A stretch of DNA of 64,000 nucleotides from Microvirga zambiensis WSM3693 (GTDB lineage: Bacteria; Pseudomonadota; Alphaproteobacteria; Rhizobiales; Beijerinckiaceae). Positions 1-10,380 of this stretch are shown here, in pieces. Location: contig NZ_JAERQD010000014.1 of assembly GCF_016735695.1 (NCBI RefSeq), positions 62,001 to 126,000 of the forward strand. Reading direction: 5' to 3'. How positions within the stretch are numbered: position 1 is the stretch's first letter; each line of letters opens with the position of its first letter. Both the position numbers and the translations under genes were made by a program. Under the pieces are notes generated by a model that ran no database searches, had not been told where the DNA came from, and worked only from the letters and a program-made list of their open reading frames with translations.

Positions 1-357
1 TTTGCAGAGGATGCCCTGGCAGCTTTGCTGCGCCGCTTCCGTGAGGAAGCGCTGGCGCACGACGCCAGTCCGGCGCTCGTTCTGCTTGAAATTCCGAAGG
101 ATGGGCGAGCGCGGAGGCCGGAGTTCGACCGCCTGGCGAGTATCGGTCGCACGGCTGGACTTCCTGTACTCGATCTTCAAGGGGCGTTCGCGAAAGTCCG
201 CGACCGGCAATCGCTCTGGGTCGCACCGTGGGACAATCATAGCAACGCGGAGGGGCATCGGTTGCTCGCGGATCGCCTGTACGCACTTCTGGTTCAGCAG
301 GATTTGGTTCCCACGAAGCCGCCGGACGATCGAGCGGGGTCACAAGGTTCGAAATAG
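1..357 (+). CDS. SGNH/GDSL-type hydrolase, C-terminal fragment (5' end outside window)
   Basis: The frame is open from base 1, so the start lies outside the window; about 118 residues are visible. The end carries DNHSNAEGH followed by a helix (RLLADRLY), which resembles the last conserved block of SGNH hydrolases, where an Asp and a His complete the catalytic triad. The preceding residues (LVLLEIPKDG, GLPVLDLQGAF) fit the alternating strands and helices of that fold. Such proteins often de-acylate or acylate cell-surface sugars, and the downstream glycosyltransferases, methyltransferase and flippase support a role in polysaccharide decoration. The stop is followed after 5 bases by the GT2 start, so the two are probably co-transcribed. 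The Ser nucleophile block is not visible, so function is inferred. Confidence 0.6.
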   Translation, partial: FAEDALAALLRRFREEALAHDASPALVLLEIPKDGRARRPEFDRLASIGRTAGLPVLDLQGAFAKVRDRQSLWVAPWDNHSNAEGHRLLADRLYALLVQQDLVPTKPPDDRAGSQGSK

Positions 358-362
358 ATGGG

Positions 363-1313
363 GTGACGGAAGCAGCAGTGACGGTGGCAGCCGGCCCGGT
401 CGGGACGGGCCCGGCAGACGATGCGCGCGCCGCGCGCCTTTCCGTGATCATCCCGGTTTATCGGATGGCAGCGGACCTGCGGCAGTGCCTCGCATGCCTT
501 GTCCAGCAAACCTACCGCGACTTCCAGATCCTGGTTGTCGACAACGAGCCCGCGGAAGACGGCAATGTCGGTGAGGCAATTGGCGCCGTCATTGCCGAAT
601 TCGCGTCGTCAGGGTTGCGGGTGCGTGGAATCGGATGTCGGCAACCCGGATCTTACCATGCGCGCAATGCCGGCCTCCTCCTTTCGCAGAGTGAGCTGAT
701 CGCCTTTACGGACGCGGATTGCCAACCGCTGCCGGAATGGCTCGAGGCGTCAGTCGAAGCCTGGGACGCGCATAGGCATGCCGGCGTGGTCTCCGGTCCC
801 GTAGCGCTCTTTCCGGCCGATCAGGGCGCTGTCTCGCTTTACGAGATGCGCTTCAGCTATCTCGGCATGGTCAACGGCAGCGGGGATTCATTCGTGACGG
901 CCAATTGGCTGACGACCCGCGACATCCTCACCGAGCTGGGCGGCTTTGACGCCTCGCTGCGTTCCGGCGCCGATGGCGATCTTTCAAGGCGCGTCAAAGC
1001 GGCCGGCTATAGCCTGATCTATGCGCCGAAGGCAGTTGTGCGACATCCTACGCGGTCCACGCTTGAGGAACTCCTGCGGAAGCACCGTCGCACGATAGGC
1101 GGCGCGTGGAGTCGCACTCCGAGCGGCCTGAAGCCGCTGCGCCTTCTAAGACATGTTCTCAGACGCGGATGGTCACGCTACCGCGATCTGCGCAAAGCAG
1201 GATCTGAGGAAAAGAAACTCGCGACCGGGCTGCTCAAGGTACAGCGTGCCATAACGGCGGCCGAGATCAGAGAGACGATCCGCCTCTCTTGCGGTGGGGA
1301 GCCCGAACGCTAA
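363..1313 (+). CDS. family 2 glycosyltransferase
   Basis: The 316-residue protein begins with GTG, 5 bases after the preceding stop. After an Ala/Gly-rich N-terminus it has the GT-A start RLSVIIPVYRMAADL (residues about 25-40), a sugar-nucleotide binding region with NAGLLLSQSELIAF, and the metal-binding TDADCQP motif near residue 115. GGFDASLRSGADGDLSRRV near residue 200 is the usual acceptor-side ED-like block. No membrane segments are visible, so it should work at the inner face of the membrane on a lipid-linked or nascent surface glycan. Acceptor and donor cannot be predicted. Together with the GT4 and flippase downstream it looks like part of an exopolysaccharide or capsule locus. Confidence 0.85.
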   Translation: MTEAAVTVAAGPVGTGPADDARAARLSVIIPVYRMAADLRQCLACLVQQTYRDFQILVVDNEPAEDGNVGEAIGAVIAEFASSGLRVRGIGCRQPGSYHARNAGLLLSQSELIAFTDADCQPLPEWLEASVEAWDAHRHAGVVSGPVALFPADQGAVSLYEMRFSYLGMVNGSGDSFVTANWLTTRDILTELGGFDASLRSGADGDLSRRVKAAGYSLIYAPKAVVRHPTRSTLEELLRKHRRTIGGAWSRTPSGLKPLRLLRHVLRRGWSRYRDLRKAGSEEKKLATGLLKVQRAITAAEIRETIRLSCGGEPER

Positions 1314-1430
1314 AGCTGTCTCCACTCGCGTGGAAGCACCTCTCTTCTTTGATTTGCCGCATTTTTTGACGGCGAACAGGACCACTTCGCTGGAAAATGC
1401 TCTAGCTGCGCAGAGCGGCAATCTCGAGGT

Positions 1431-1670
1431 TCAATGCGGTCTGCCGTCCCGTTCGGGTTCGCCATCCAAGCCGCTTCCCGCCATCTCTATCTCATACTGG
1501 CGCACGATTCTTTCATCGCCATCGGGAATGCGCCTGATGTGATAGAGCGGAACGCCATCGGCGGCCGACGGAAGCAGACTGACGATGCTGAAGATGCCGT
1601 GAGGCATGCTGCAAACACGTGCCTCCTTTGCCTGGACATGTTGGCCAATCTTGAACGCATGTGTCGTCAT
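1431..1670 (-). CDS. small conserved hypothetical protein
   Basis: A 79-residue protein starting MTTHAFKIGQHV. The ATG at 1670 is preceded by GGAGGA with 7 bases of spacing, which decides this start over an upstream in-frame ATG at 1706. Its layout (KIGQHVQ, then FSIVSLLP, then YHIRRIPDGDERIVRQYEIE) resembles short SH3/KOW-like beta-barrel proteins common in Rhizobiales whose function is unknown. It has no signal peptide or membrane segment. It sits alone, opposite in strand to the polysaccharide genes around it. I do not assign a function. Confidence 0.6.
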   Translation of the reverse strand: MTTHAFKIGQHVQAKEARVCSMPHGIFSIVSLLPSAADGVPLYHIRRIPDGDERIVRQYEIEMAGSGLDGEPERDGRPH

Positions 1671-2106
1671 GGTGTCGTCCTCCAAAAGAGAAGCGGACGC
1701 AAACACGCTGCCAGGATCCTGTTGCGAACGGAAAATGTCGGTCAGTCAGCCGTGGCCGGAACTGTCCTCACCGACTGGCCGCATCGCGATCATGCATAAA
1801 AGGCGAGGCAGTCGAACTCGTCGCCCGCTGATCCGATGAACGGCAATACCCTGCGCATGCAGGCAGTGCAATTATTCAAGCAGGACTTGTCCCCGCTAGT
1901 TTAGCGGCCTCGCACCGCTTCGCCGAAGGACAGGTAATTCGGGATTCGTTGGCGATGATGGACTTCCACGACCGAAACTAGAACGTTTATCCGCTCCTGC
2001 AAGCCTTGTTCACTGCCGACGCCGGAGAAATCACGCGAGGTGCACTTTCTCGCATGCTGTCCTAGATGCATTCCGGTCAGGTCAGCGGAGCTCGATTGGT
2101 GGCGCC
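1671..2106. other. 436-bp gap without a recognisable gene
   Basis: No frame here has convincing coding character or a ribosome binding site. It should contain the promoter of the small minus-strand gene and that of the methyltransferase gene at 2107. A short perfect hairpin, CCGCTA-gtt-TAGCGG, lies at 1893-1907 and has no T tract behind it. Nothing else stands out. Confidence 0.5.
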
Positions 2107-2769
2107 ATGAATGTATTCACGAAGACCGTTCACGCACCGCTTCGCCGCCTCGGGTTCAAGATCGTCAGACTGACACCGCCTGCAAATTCATCGAGACTTC
2201 CCGTACGGGCACCGGAACTTGCGAGCGAACATGTGCGCGAATGCCGCCTGTTTCCCAGTCGTGAAGCCTGGCTCCCGACGATCCCCGAGGGCGGCACGAT
2301 CGCGGAGATCGGTGTTGCCAATGGCGACTTCTCAGACGCCATCCTGCGCTTGGCAAAGCCGGAGCGCCTCTATCTGGTGGATGCCTGGCATACATCGCGA
2401 TTCGCGCCCGGCTTCGAACACGTGTCCGCACGATTTGCCGCGGACATCACATCGGGGCGTGTCCAAATACGCAGGGGTTTTTCGACGGATGCCCTGAGGA
2501 CCTTCGCCCCCGCTTCCCTGGACATGGCTTACATCGATACGACGCATGCCTACGCGCTCACGGCGGAAGAGCTTGCGCTATGCGAGCCGCTCATGAAGCC
2601 CGATGGACGAATTGCCGGGCACGATTATTGCGAAGGCAACGCCGTGACCGGGATTCCCTACGGCGTCATCCAAGCCGTCCACGAGTTCTGTCTTGCCAGG
2701 CACTGGGTTTTCGATGCGCTCTCGCTTGCTCCAGATGGTCACATGAGTTTCAGCCTGCGCCGCGGATAG
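2107..2769 (+). CDS. class I SAM-dependent methyltransferase
   Basis: The 220-residue protein has the SAM-binding motif I as IAEIGVANGDFSD (residues about 65-77), an acidic strand-2 end in LYLVDAWH, and a later DMAYIDTTHAY followed by a loop with GRIAGHDYCEG. This arrangement matches the Methyltransf_24-type proteins often found in polysaccharide and O-antigen loci. The N-terminal 50 residues are not conserved in appearance. It lies between GT2 and GT4 genes on the same strand, so methylation of a surface sugar is a reasonable guess, but the substrate is unknown. The ribosome binding site is weak. Confidence 0.75.
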   Translation: MNVFTKTVHAPLRRLGFKIVRLTPPANSSRLPVRAPELASEHVRECRLFPSREAWLPTIPEGGTIAEIGVANGDFSDAILRLAKPERLYLVDAWHTSRFAPGFEHVSARFAADITSGRVQIRRGFSTDALRTFAPASLDMAYIDTTHAYALTAEELALCEPLMKPDGRIAGHDYCEGNAVTGIPYGVIQAVHEFCLARHWVFDALSLAPDGHMSFSLRRG

Positions 2770-2929
2770 CCTGCGACGGCGGACGACCGGCTTGGCTGTC
2801 AGTGCCGCTAAATTAGCGCTCGCCGAACCGGCCTTGCGCGCGCTATCGGACAGGCGGGCTCACAAGCCTGTGCTATCATTCCTCGTGGAGGAAGCTTGGC
2901 CATATCCGACAGGGTGGAGATGCCCTCTC

Positions 2930-4093
2930 ATGAACGACGACGCTCGCGCCCGCAGGATCCTTTTCGTCATAAATTCCCTTGAGGGCGGCGGGGCGGAGCG
3001 GATGATGTGTATCGTGGCCGGTGGATTGGCGGAATCGGAGAAACACTGGAAGATCACCCTGGCGACCCTTGATCGCACACGCGACAGCTATGCCCTCACG
3101 GGGCGCGTGACCCGTATTCGACTGAATGCAGGTGGCAGCCTGCTCCGGAGCGTGATCAGCCTTCGCCGGTTGCTTCGTACGGAACGCCCCGATGTCATCG
3201 TGAGCTTTTTGACGCGATCGAACTGCGCTGCGATTGCCTGCTCACGGCTGGTGGGAGTGCCATGCGTGGTCAGCGAACGCGTCCATACCACGAGCCATCT
3301 TTCCTCCGACCGGGGCCGCCGATTGAAGAAAGCGATGATCCGGCGCCTCTATCCCTATGCGGATCGCATCATCGCCGTTTCCCACGGCATCAAGGACGAC
3401 CTCGTCGACCATTATGGAGTGGGGGACGCACAGGTCGTGACGATCCACAACCCGGTCGACATGGAGGGGATCAGACGCGCTGCTCTGGCGACTCCTGCGG
3501 TGGACCTGCCCGATGACTTCATCGTGGCGGTCGGGCGCCTCGTGCCGAACAAGAATTTTCCGATGCTCCTGCGTGCCTATGCGGCTGCGAATATCCCCAG
3601 CTCGCTCGTGATCCTCGGAGACGGCCCGGAACGGTCCCGCCTTGATGCGCTCGCGTCCGAACTCGGCATGTCCGGCAAGGTCCGCCTGCTGGGATTCACG
3701 GAGAATCCGCACGCGATTGCTGCGCGGGCGAAATTCTATGTGTCGCCGTCCAACGCGGAGGGCTTTCCGAATGCGATGATCGAGGCCATGTGTATCGGGC
3801 TGCCTGTCGTTTCGACGGATTGCGAGTCCGGTCCCTCCGAGATCCTCCAGGGTGGAACGGAGACGCGCAAAGTCACGGAACTGACGAGGGCCAAGTTTGG
3901 CATTCTTGTTCCGCCCGACGACGAAAGCGCCATGAGTGCCGCGCTTCAGGCGATGAGCGAGCCTGGCAATCGCCAGCATTTCGCGGCCGTGGCACGGAAG
4001 CGCGCCGGCGACTTCTCCCACGACCGCAGCCTGATGGAATATCGCGCCGTGATCGACGCAAGCCTCTCGGCTTTCGATCTGAGGTCCTCATGA
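2930..4093 (+). CDS. family 4 glycosyltransferase
   Basis: The chosen ATG at 2930 follows GGTGGAGA by about 9 bases and gives MNDDARARRILFVINSLEGG, the normal GT-B beginning; the frame stays open upstream to 2792 but that extension looks non-coding. The 387-residue protein has the Gly-rich GGGAERMM donor loop near residue 20, the C-terminal domain start FIVAVGRLVPNKNF, and the EX7E motif as EGFPNAMIE. These are hallmarks of retaining GT4 enzymes such as those adding hexoses to lipid-linked repeat units. Its stop TGA overlaps the ATG of a 19-codon mini-ORF (4090-4149) that in turn overlaps the flippase start. Confidence 0.85.
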   Translation: MNDDARARRILFVINSLEGGGAERMMCIVAGGLAESEKHWKITLATLDRTRDSYALTGRVTRIRLNAGGSLLRSVISLRRLLRTERPDVIVSFLTRSNCAAIACSRLVGVPCVVSERVHTTSHLSSDRGRRLKKAMIRRLYPYADRIIAVSHGIKDDLVDHYGVGDAQVVTIHNPVDMEGIRRAALATPAVDLPDDFIVAVGRLVPNKNFPMLLRAYAAANIPSSLVILGDGPERSRLDALASELGMSGKVRLLGFTENPHAIAARAKFYVSPSNAEGFPNAMIEAMCIGLPVVSTDCESGPSEILQGGTETRKVTELTRAKFGILVPPDDESAMSAALQAMSEPGNRQHFAAVARKRAGDFSHDRSLMEYRAVIDASLSAFDLRSS

Positions 4094-4149
4094 ACGCCAG
4101 CGCAGAAATGGACGAGCGATCCGCCGTCTCGTCACAGGTCGCCCCATGA
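4090..4149 (+). CDS. possible 19-codon coupling mini-ORF between GT4 and flippase genes
   Basis: ATG at 4090 overlaps the GT4 stop (ATGA), is preceded by GAGG with 5 bases of spacing, and encodes MNASAEMDERSAVSSQVAP. Its TGA at 4147-4149 overlaps the flippase ATG at 4146 (again ATGA). The mini-ORF has a better ribosome binding site than the flippase gene, so ribosomes could pass from GT4 to mini-ORF to flippase. The peptide itself looks functionless. This may be chance; the double overlap is the only support. Confidence 0.3.
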   Translation: MNASAEMDERSAVSSQVAP

Positions 4150-5606
4150 CTAAGGACGTATCGGCGGCGAGAGCGGTTGTGTTCATGGGTGCGGCTCAGG
4201 CCTGCCGATTGGTGGTGACGTTTCTGACCGCGCCGATCCTCGGCCGGCTGCTGCAACCGGCTGATTTTGGCCTGATCGCAACCTCGGCGCCGATCATCGG
4301 TTTCGTGACCATGATTCAAAATCTGGGCCTGACCCAGGCGATCATTCAACGCAAGACGATCACGAAAGGACAGACGAACACGCTGTTCTGGCTGTCCCTG
4401 TTTCTCAGCCTCACGCTCGCCGCCGGCCTGGCCGTTTTGGCGCCCGTATTGGCACGCTACTTCCAGGAGCCGCGCCTGACGGCCGTCATCTGGGTTGCCG
4501 CGATGCTCACCGTGGTTTCCGTCATTGCCGAGCAGCCCATGGCGCTGCTCACGCGAGGCCTTCGTTTCAAGCTTCTCGCCGCTATCGACATTCTCGGCAT
4601 CGTCATCGGAGCGGCCCTCGGAGTCGCCGTCGCGTGGTACACACGCAGCTACTGGGCTTTGTTGGTGCCGCTCGCATGTGCGCGGGTGTTGAATCTGATC
4701 GTCTCGGCCCATGCGGCCCGGTGGTTACCGGGAAGACCGGTCTGGGACGAGGCGGCGCGGCAGATGCTCGGCTTCGGCGCCGGCCTGTCGACGTTCAACG
4801 TCTTGAACTTCCTCGCGCGCAGCGCGGACAACCTGATGATTGCCAAAGCTCACGGCGCGGTCGCGCTCGGCTTCTACGATCGGGCCTACAAGCTGATGCT
4901 GCTGCCGCTCACACAGGCGACGTGGCCGTTGAGCCGCATCATGACGCCAATTCTTTCGAGGCTGCAGGACGAACCGGAGGAGTACCGCCACACCTATACC
5001 GGCGGCGTGAGCCTTCTGATGCTTGCGGTGCAGCCGGGCGTGCTGTGCGCGGTGATGTTCTCCGACGCAACCGTCGCCCTGCTCCTCGGAAGCAAATGGG
5101 CGGAAGCCGCGCCGATATTCGCTTGGCTGGGATTTGCAGGGCTCCACCAGCTGTTCACCTCGACAATGGGCTGGCTGTTCATCAGCCAAGGGCGGATGCG
5201 GGACCTCAGCATCGTCGGTCTTGTGGGCTCGACCTCGACGATAGCCTCGTTTGCCGTCGGATTGCCTTGGGGGCCTCTTGGCGTTGCGATCTCCTACGTG
5301 GTCAGCGACTACGTGTTAAGGCTTCCCTTTACCTGGTATATGACCGGCCGGGCCGGCTTCATCAGGGTTGGCGACATCTACAGAATCGTCGGCCCTCATG
5401 CCTGCTCACTCCTCGTGAGCGCGGCTGCGTTGGCTCCGATCAAGGCAGCGCTCCACACCCCCTCGCCGGTCGAATTGTGCGGAGCGCTCCTCCTCACCTA
5501 CGCGGTCAACACTGCCGTCTTGATGCTGTTCAAATCCAAGCGACGGCTGATCATCGACGCGCTGAAGGTGGCCCGCCAGGGCGTCGGGCTGCGCCGGACG
5601 CCCTGA
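4146..5606 (+). CDS. Wzx-like polysaccharide flippase
   Basis: A 486-residue integral membrane protein with about 12 to 14 hydrophobic segments. The N-terminus (RAVVFMGAAQACRLVVTF, then APILGRLLQPADFGLIA) is typical of the Polysacc_synt/MVF superfamily that flips undecaprenyl-linked repeat units to the periplasm. LGFYDRAYKLMLLPL in the middle and a second helical half from about residue 290 agree with the family length of 430-500 residues. It closes a run of GT2, methyltransferase and GT4 genes, so it probably exports the glycan they build. It is convergent with metH, with only 9 bases between the stops and no obvious terminator there. Confidence 0.85.
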   Translation: MTKDVSAARAVVFMGAAQACRLVVTFLTAPILGRLLQPADFGLIATSAPIIGFVTMIQNLGLTQAIIQRKTITKGQTNTLFWLSLFLSLTLAAGLAVLAPVLARYFQEPRLTAVIWVAAMLTVVSVIAEQPMALLTRGLRFKLLAAIDILGIVIGAALGVAVAWYTRSYWALLVPLACARVLNLIVSAHAARWLPGRPVWDEAARQMLGFGAGLSTFNVLNFLARSADNLMIAKAHGAVALGFYDRAYKLMLLPLTQATWPLSRIMTPILSRLQDEPEEYRHTYTGGVSLLMLAVQPGVLCAVMFSDATVALLLGSKWAEAAPIFAWLGFAGLHQLFTSTMGWLFISQGRMRDLSIVGLVGSTSTIASFAVGLPWGPLGVAISYVVSDYVLRLPFTWYMTGRAGFIRVGDIYRIVGPHACSLLVSAAALAPIKAALHTPSPVELCGALLLTYAVNTAVLMLFKSKRRLIIDALKVARQGVGLRRTP

Positions 5607-5615
5607 GTCGAGCAA

Positions 5616-8600
5616 TCACTCCGCCGCCATCACGCGGTAGCTTGCCGGATCGTAGTTGAGGATCGGGGCGAGCCAGCGCTCGACTTCCGCCACGCTCATG
5701 TCCTTGCGCGCCGCGTAATCCTCCACCTGATCGCGCTCGACCTTGGCGACGCCGAAATAATAGGCTGCCGGATGCGACAGGTAGAGGCCCGACACAGAGG
5801 AGCCCGGCCACATGGCGTAGGACTCGGTGAGCGTCACGCCGATGCTGCGCTCGGCGTTAAGCAGGCTGAACAGCGTCGCCTTCTCCGTGTGATCGGGCTG
5901 CGCGGGATAGCCGGGAGCCGGGCGGATGCCATGGTATTCTTCCGCAATCAGCCCCTCATTGGTGAGGTTCTCGTCTGCGGCATAGCCCCAGAACTCCCTG
6001 CGGACGCGCTCGTGCATGCGCTCGGCGAAGGCTTCTGCGATACGGTCGGCCAGGGCCTTCACCATGATCGAACGGTAATCATCGTTGGCGCGCTCGAAGC
6101 GCTCCGCGATGCGCACCTCTTCGATGCCCGAGGTGACCACGAACGCGCCGACCCAATCGGGCGTCCCACTCTCGGCGGGAGCGACGAAATCGGACAGGCA
6201 GATGTTCGGCTTGCCATCGCGTTTTGAGAGCTGCTGGCGCAGGCCGTGGAAGGTCGCGAGCTTCTCCGTGCGGCTCTCGCCCGTGTAGAGGCGGATGTCG
6301 TCGCCCACTGTGTTCGCCGGCCAGAAACCGATCACCGCCTTCGGATTGAACCAGCGCTCCTCGACGAGCTGCTTGAGCATTCCTTGAGCATCCTCCCAGA
6401 GCTGGCGCGCGGCCTCGCCCTGCTTCTCGTCATCGAGGATCGCCGGGAAGCGGCCCTTGAGCTCCCAGGTCTGGAAGAACGGCGTCCAGTCGATATAGGG
6501 TACGAGCTCGCCGACATCGTAGCTGCGGAACACGCGCGCGCCGGTGAAGGTCGGCTTTGGCGCCCGATGGGCCTGCCAGTCGATGGAAAGCTTGTTGGTA
6601 CGCGCCTTCTCGATGGAGAGACGCTGCTTGTCGGCCTCGGAGCGCGCATGCGCATCGGCCACCTTGCGGTATTCCGAGCGCAGCGTCTCCACATAGCCGT
6701 CCTTCATCTCGGACGATAGCAGCGAGGACACGATGCCCACCGCGCGGCTCGCATCGGTCACATAGACGGCCTGGCCCTTGTTATAGTTCGGGTGGATCTT
6801 CACCGCCGTGTGCACGCGGCTCGTGGTGGCACCGCCGATGAGAAGCGGAATGTCGAAGCCCTCGCGCTCCATCTCGCTCGCAACATTCACCATCTCGTCC
6901 AGGGACGGCGTGATGAGGCCGGAGAGGCCGATCACGTCCACGTTCTCCTTGCGGGCGATCTCCAGGATCTTCTGGGCCGGCACCATGACGCCGAGATCGA
7001 TGACTTCGTAGTTGTTGCAGGCGAGAACCACGCCGACGATGTTCTTGCCGATATCGTGCACATCGCCCTTCACGGTGGCCATCAGCACCTTGCCGGCGGC
7101 CGAGCGCTCGGTGACGCCGGAGGCCTCCTTCTCCGCCTCCATGAACGGCATGAGATAGGCGACCGCCTGCTTCATCACGCGGGCGGATTTCACCACCTGC
7201 GGCAGGAACATTTTTCCAGCGCCGAAGAGATCGCCGACCACGTTCATGCCGGCCATGAGCGGGCCTTCGATCACGTGCAGCGGACGCTCGACCGATTGGC
7301 GCGCTTCTTCCGTGTCCTGCTCGATGAACTCGGTGATGCCGTTGACGAGAGCGTGCTCGATGCGCTTCCCGACAGTCCAGGAGCGCCATTCGAGATCGGC
7401 GGCCTTCACCGCACCCGCGCCATCGCCCTTGAAGCGGGGCGCGGCCTCCAGCAGGCGCTCGGTGGCGTCGTCACAACGGTTGAGCACCACGTCCTCGCAA
7501 AGCTCGCGCAACTCCGGATCGATCTCGTCGTAGACCGCGAGCTGGCCCGCATTCACGATGCCCATATCCATGCCGACCTTGATGGCGTGGTACAGGAACA
7601 CGGAATGCATCGCCTCGCGCACGGGCTCGTTGCCGCGGAACGAGAACGAAAGATTCGATACGCCGCCGGAGATATGCGCATGCGGCAGGGTCTCGCGGAT
7701 GATGCGGGTCGCCTCGATGAAGGCGACGCCGTAGCCGTTATGCTCCTCGATGCCCGTAGCGACCGCGAACACGTTCGGATCGAAGATGATGTCCTCCGGC
7801 GGAAAGCCGACCTCTTCGGTCAGGATCCTGTAGGCGCGTGTGCAGATCTCGACCTTGCGCTCCAGCGTATCGGCCTGCCCCTGCTCGTCGAAGGCCATGA
7901 CCACCACGGCAGCACCGTAGGAGCGGCAGATCCTCGCGTGCTCGATGAAGGACTCCACGCCCTCCTTCATGGAGATCGAGTTCACGATGGCCTTGCCCTG
8001 GATGCATTTGAGGCCGGCCTCGATCACGTGGAACTTGGAGGAATCCACCATCACCGGCACGCGGGCGATATCGGGCTCGGCGGCAATCAGGTTGACGAAC
8101 TCCACCATGGCCTTCTCGGAATCGAGCAGGCCCTCGTCCATGTTGATATCGATGATCTGCGCGCCGTTCGCCACCTGATCGCGCGCCACGTCGAGGGCAG
8201 CGGCATAATCGTTGTTGGTGATGAGCTTGCGGAACTTGGCGGAGCCGGTCACGTTGGTGCGCTCGCCCACATTCACGAAGGTGATATCGGAGGTAAGATT
8301 AAAGGGTTCGAGACCGGACAGGCGCATGAGCGGCTGAACCTTCGGCACCGAACGCGGGGCCTTGTCCGCAACCGCTTCCGCAATCGCCCGGATATGATCG
8401 GGCGTCGTGCCGCAGCAGCCGCCGACCACGTTCACGAGGCCCGCATCGGCGAATTCCGCGAGCATCCGCGCCGTCGCTTCGGGGCGCTCGTCATACATGC
8501 CGAACTCGTTGGGCAGGCCCGCGTTCGGATAGGCACAGACCAGCGTATCGGCGACCCTGCCGATCTCCTGGATATGTGCGCGCATCTCGCGCGCGCCGAG

Positions 8601-9371
8601 CGCGCAGTTGAGGCCGATGGAGAACGGATCCGCATGGCGCACCGAATGCCAGAAGGCGGTAGGCGTCTGGCCCGAGAGGGTACGGCCAGAGAGATCCGTG
8701 ATCGTCCCCGAAATCATGATGGGCAGCTTCACACCCTTCTCGGCGAAGACCTGGTGCGTGGCGACGATGGCAGCCTTGGCGTTGAGCGTGTCGAAGATCG
8801 TCTCGATGAGGATGATCTCGGAACCGCCGTCGATCAGGCCCCTCACCTGCTCGGCATAAGCGTCGCGCACCTGGTCGAAGGTCACGGCGCGGTAGCCCGG
8901 ATTGTTCACGTCCGGCGAGATCGAGAGCGTGCGGTTCGTCGGCCCGACGGCACCGGCGACGAAGCGGCGGCGGCCGTCTTCATCTTGCGCAATCAGCGCC
9001 GCCTCGCGGGCGAGGCGCGAGCCCTCATAGTTCAGGTCGTAGACGATCTCCTCCATGCCGTAATCGGCCTGAGCGATGGAGGTGCCGGAGAAGGTGTTGG
9101 TCTCGACGATGTCGGCGCCGGCGCGGAAGTAATCGAGGTGCACTTTGCGCACCGCATCTGCTTGCGTGAGGATCAGCAGGTCGTTGTTGCCTTTGACATC
9201 CTGCTTCCAGTCCTTGAAGCGCTCGCCGCGAAAATCCTCTTCCGAGAAGCGCGAGTTCTGCAGCTCCGTGCCCATGGCACCGTCGAGCACGAGAATCCGC
9301 TTCGCGGCGGCTTCGCGGAGCGCCCTGATCACATCGGCGCCGTTGGCGGGGCGAGGATTATACGCAGTCAT
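5616..9371 (-). CDS. metH: cobalamin-dependent methionine synthase
   Basis: MetH transfers a methyl group from 5-methyltetrahydrofolate to homocysteine via cobalamin. The 1251-residue protein is full length (E. coli MetH has about 1227) and shows all four modules: homocysteine domain with the zinc cysteines GLNCALG and [10 protein letters not shown] (about 20-350), pteroate domain (about 360-620), cobalamin domain with [13 protein letters not shown], whose His is the lower cobalt ligand, and [13 protein letters not shown] (about 650-900), and the AdoMet activation domain ending [21 protein letters not shown] chose ATG 9371 because AAAAAGAGA precedes it; ATG 9392 is in frame but lacks a ribosome binding site. 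It follows metF on the same strand after about 100 bases with a hairpin between. No cobalamin or SAM riboswitch was recognised. Confidence 0.97.
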   Translation of the reverse strand: MTAYNPRPANGADVIRALREAAAKRILVLDGAMGTELQNSRFSEEDFRGERFKDWKQDVKGNNDLLILTQADAVRKVHLDYFRAGADIVETNTFSGTSIAQADYGMEEIVYDLNYEGSRLAREAALIAQDEDGRRRFVAGAVGPTNRTLSISPDVNNPGYRAVTFDQVRDAYAEQVRGLIDGGSEIILIETIFDTLNAKAAIVATHQVFAEKGVKLPIMISGTITDLSGRTLSGQTPTAFWHSVRHADPFSIGLNCALGAREMRAHIQEIGRVADTLVCAYPNAGLPNEFGMYDERPEATARMLAEFADAGLVNVVGGCCGTTPDHIRAIAEAVADKAPRSVPKVQPLMRLSGLEPFNLTSDITFVNVGERTNVTGSAKFRKLITNNDYAAALDVARDQVANGAQIIDINMDEGLLDSEKAMVEFVNLIAAEPDIARVPVMVDSSKFHVIEAGLKCIQGKAIVNSISMKEGVESFIEHARICRSYGAAVVVMAFDEQGQADTLERKVEICTRAYRILTEEVGFPPEDIIFDPNVFAVATGIEEHNGYGVAFIEATRIIRETLPHAHISGGVSNLSFSFRGNEPVREAMHSVFLYHAIKVGMDMGIVNAGQLAVYDEIDPELRELCEDVVLNRCDDATERLLEAAPRFKGDGAGAVKAADLEWRSWTVGKRIEHALVNGITEFIEQDTEEARQSVERPLHVIEGPLMAGMNVVGDLFGAGKMFLPQVVKSARVMKQAVAYLMPFMEAEKEASGVTERSAAGKVLMATVKGDVHDIGKNIVGVVLACNNYEVIDLGVMVPAQKILEIARKENVDVIGLSGLITPSLDEMVNVASEMEREGFDIPLLIGGATTSRVHTAVKIHPNYNKGQAVYVTDASRAVGIVSSLLSSEMKDGYVETLRSEYRKVADAHARSEADKQRLSIEKARTNKLSIDWQAHRAPKPTFTGARVFRSYDVGELVPYIDWTPFFQTWELKGRFPAILDDEKQGEAARQLWEDAQGMLKQLVEERWFNPKAVIGFWPANTVGDDIRLYTGESRTEKLATFHGLRQQLSKRDGKPNICLSDFVAPAESGTPDWVGAFVVTSGIEEVRIAERFERANDDYRSIMVKALADRIAEAFAERMHERVRREFWGYAADENLTNEGLIAEEYHGIRPAPGYPAQPDHTEKATLFSLLNAERSIGVTLTESYAMWPGSSVSGLYLSHPAAYYFGVAKVERDQVEDYAARKDMSVAEVERWLAPILNYDPASYRVMAAE

Positions 9372-9442
9372 TCGATCTGTTCTCTTTTTCATCGCCGCGA
9401 GGTCGCTGCGACCGGCGATGCACTTTTGAAACCAACACGGAT

Positions 9443-9466
9443 ATGCCCGGCGCCAGGGCCGGGCAT
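9443..9466. terminator. perfect hairpin between metF and metH
   Basis: ATGCCCGGC at 9443-9451 pairs perfectly with GCCGGGCAT at 9458-9466 around a 6-base loop. It lies 9 bases past the metF stop in the direction of transcription. There is no T tract behind it, so it is more likely a stability or attenuation hairpin that lowers metH expression than a full terminator. Confidence 0.4.
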
Positions 9467-9474
9467 CGAAACAC

Positions 9475-10380
9475 TTAAGCAGCTACCTTTACGCTCTGAT
9501 CGCGCAGGCCGAGGAGGTGACAGATGGCATAGACCAGATCGGCGCGGTTCATCGTATAGAAGTGGAACTCGTTCACGCCGCGGTCGACGAGGTCGATGAC
9601 CTGCTCGGCGGCGACCGCTGCGGCGACGAGCTTGCGGGTCTCGACGTCGTTCTCGAGGCCCTCGAAGCGGGCGGCGAGCCAATCGGGCACGCTCGCACCG
9701 GTCTTCGAGGCGAAATTCGCCGTCTGCTTGAAGTTCTGCACGGGCACGATGCCGGGCACGATCGGGATGTCGATGCCGCGCGCGCGGACGCGGTCGAGAT
9801 AGCGGAAGTAGTGATCGTTGTCGAAGAAGAACTGGGTGATGGCCCGGTCCGCCCCGCAATCGACCTTCGCCTGAAGCACGTCGATATCCGCTTCGAGCGA
9901 GGCCGCTTCGGGATGCTTCTCCGGATAGGCGGAAACGGACACCTCGAAGTCGCCGATGGCCTTGATGCCGGCGACGAGATCGCAGGTCTGCCGGTATCCG
10001 CCGGGATGCGGCGCATAGGCCGTGCCGATGCCGCCGGCCGGATCCCCGCGCAAAGCCACGATATGGCGCACGCCCGCATCCCAATAGGAACGCACGACGT
10101 CGTCCACTTCCCCGCTGGTCGCGGCTACGCAGGTCAGATGCGCCGCCGGCTTCAGCTGCGTTTCCTGCACGAGGCGGGAGACTGTCGCATGGGTGCGCTC
10201 GCGCGTGGAGCCGCCGGCGCCGTAGGTCACGGAAACGAATTGCGGATTGAGCGGCGCGAGACGCTGGATCGACGCCCAGAGGGTCGTTTCCATCTCCGGC
10301 GTCTTCGGCGGGAAGAACTCGAAGGACACCTTGATCGGCGCGGCGATCTGCCGGCTGGGGCGGAGGGTGAGCGGTGACAT
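9475..10380 (-). CDS. metF: methylenetetrahydrofolate reductase
   Basis: MetF reduces 5,10-methylenetetrahydrofolate to 5-methyltetrahydrofolate, the methyl donor used by the MetH encoded downstream. The 301-residue protein has the flavoprotein TIM-barrel signature: [14 protein letters not shown] near the start with the catalytic Glu, [17 protein letters not shown], the NAD/folate loop [10 protein letters not shown], and [12 protein letters not shown]. The ATG at 10380 shares a base with the stop of the ArsR-methyltransferase gene (TGATG), so translation is probably coupled. The in-frame extension to 10449 lies inside the upstream gene and is rejected. Confidence 0.97.
   Translation of the reverse strand: MSPLTLRPSRQIAAPIKVSFEFFPPKTPEMETTLWASIQRLAPLNPQFVSVTYGAGGSTRERTHATVSRLVQETQLKPAAHLTCVAATSGEVDDVVRSYWDAGVRHIVALRGDPAGGIGTAYAPHPGGYRQTCDLVAGIKAIGDFEVSVSAYPEKHPEAASLEADIDVLQAKVDCGADRAITQFFFDNDHYFRYLDRVRARGIDIPIVPGIVPVQNFKQTANFASKTGASVPDWLAARFEGLENDVETRKLVAAAVAAEQVIDLVDRGVNEFHFYTMNRADLVYAICHLLGLRDQSVKVAA

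Noticed and set aside
9372..9474. Cobalamin or SAM riboswitch before metH, or a second copy of the ACATATAAA dyad
   Set aside because: The short gap contains only one simple hairpin; no riboswitch core or dyad was seen.
6792..9599. A 935-codon open frame on the plus strand
   Set aside because: It is antisense to metH, whose four domains are fully recognisable; GC-rich codon bias leaves the opposite strand open.
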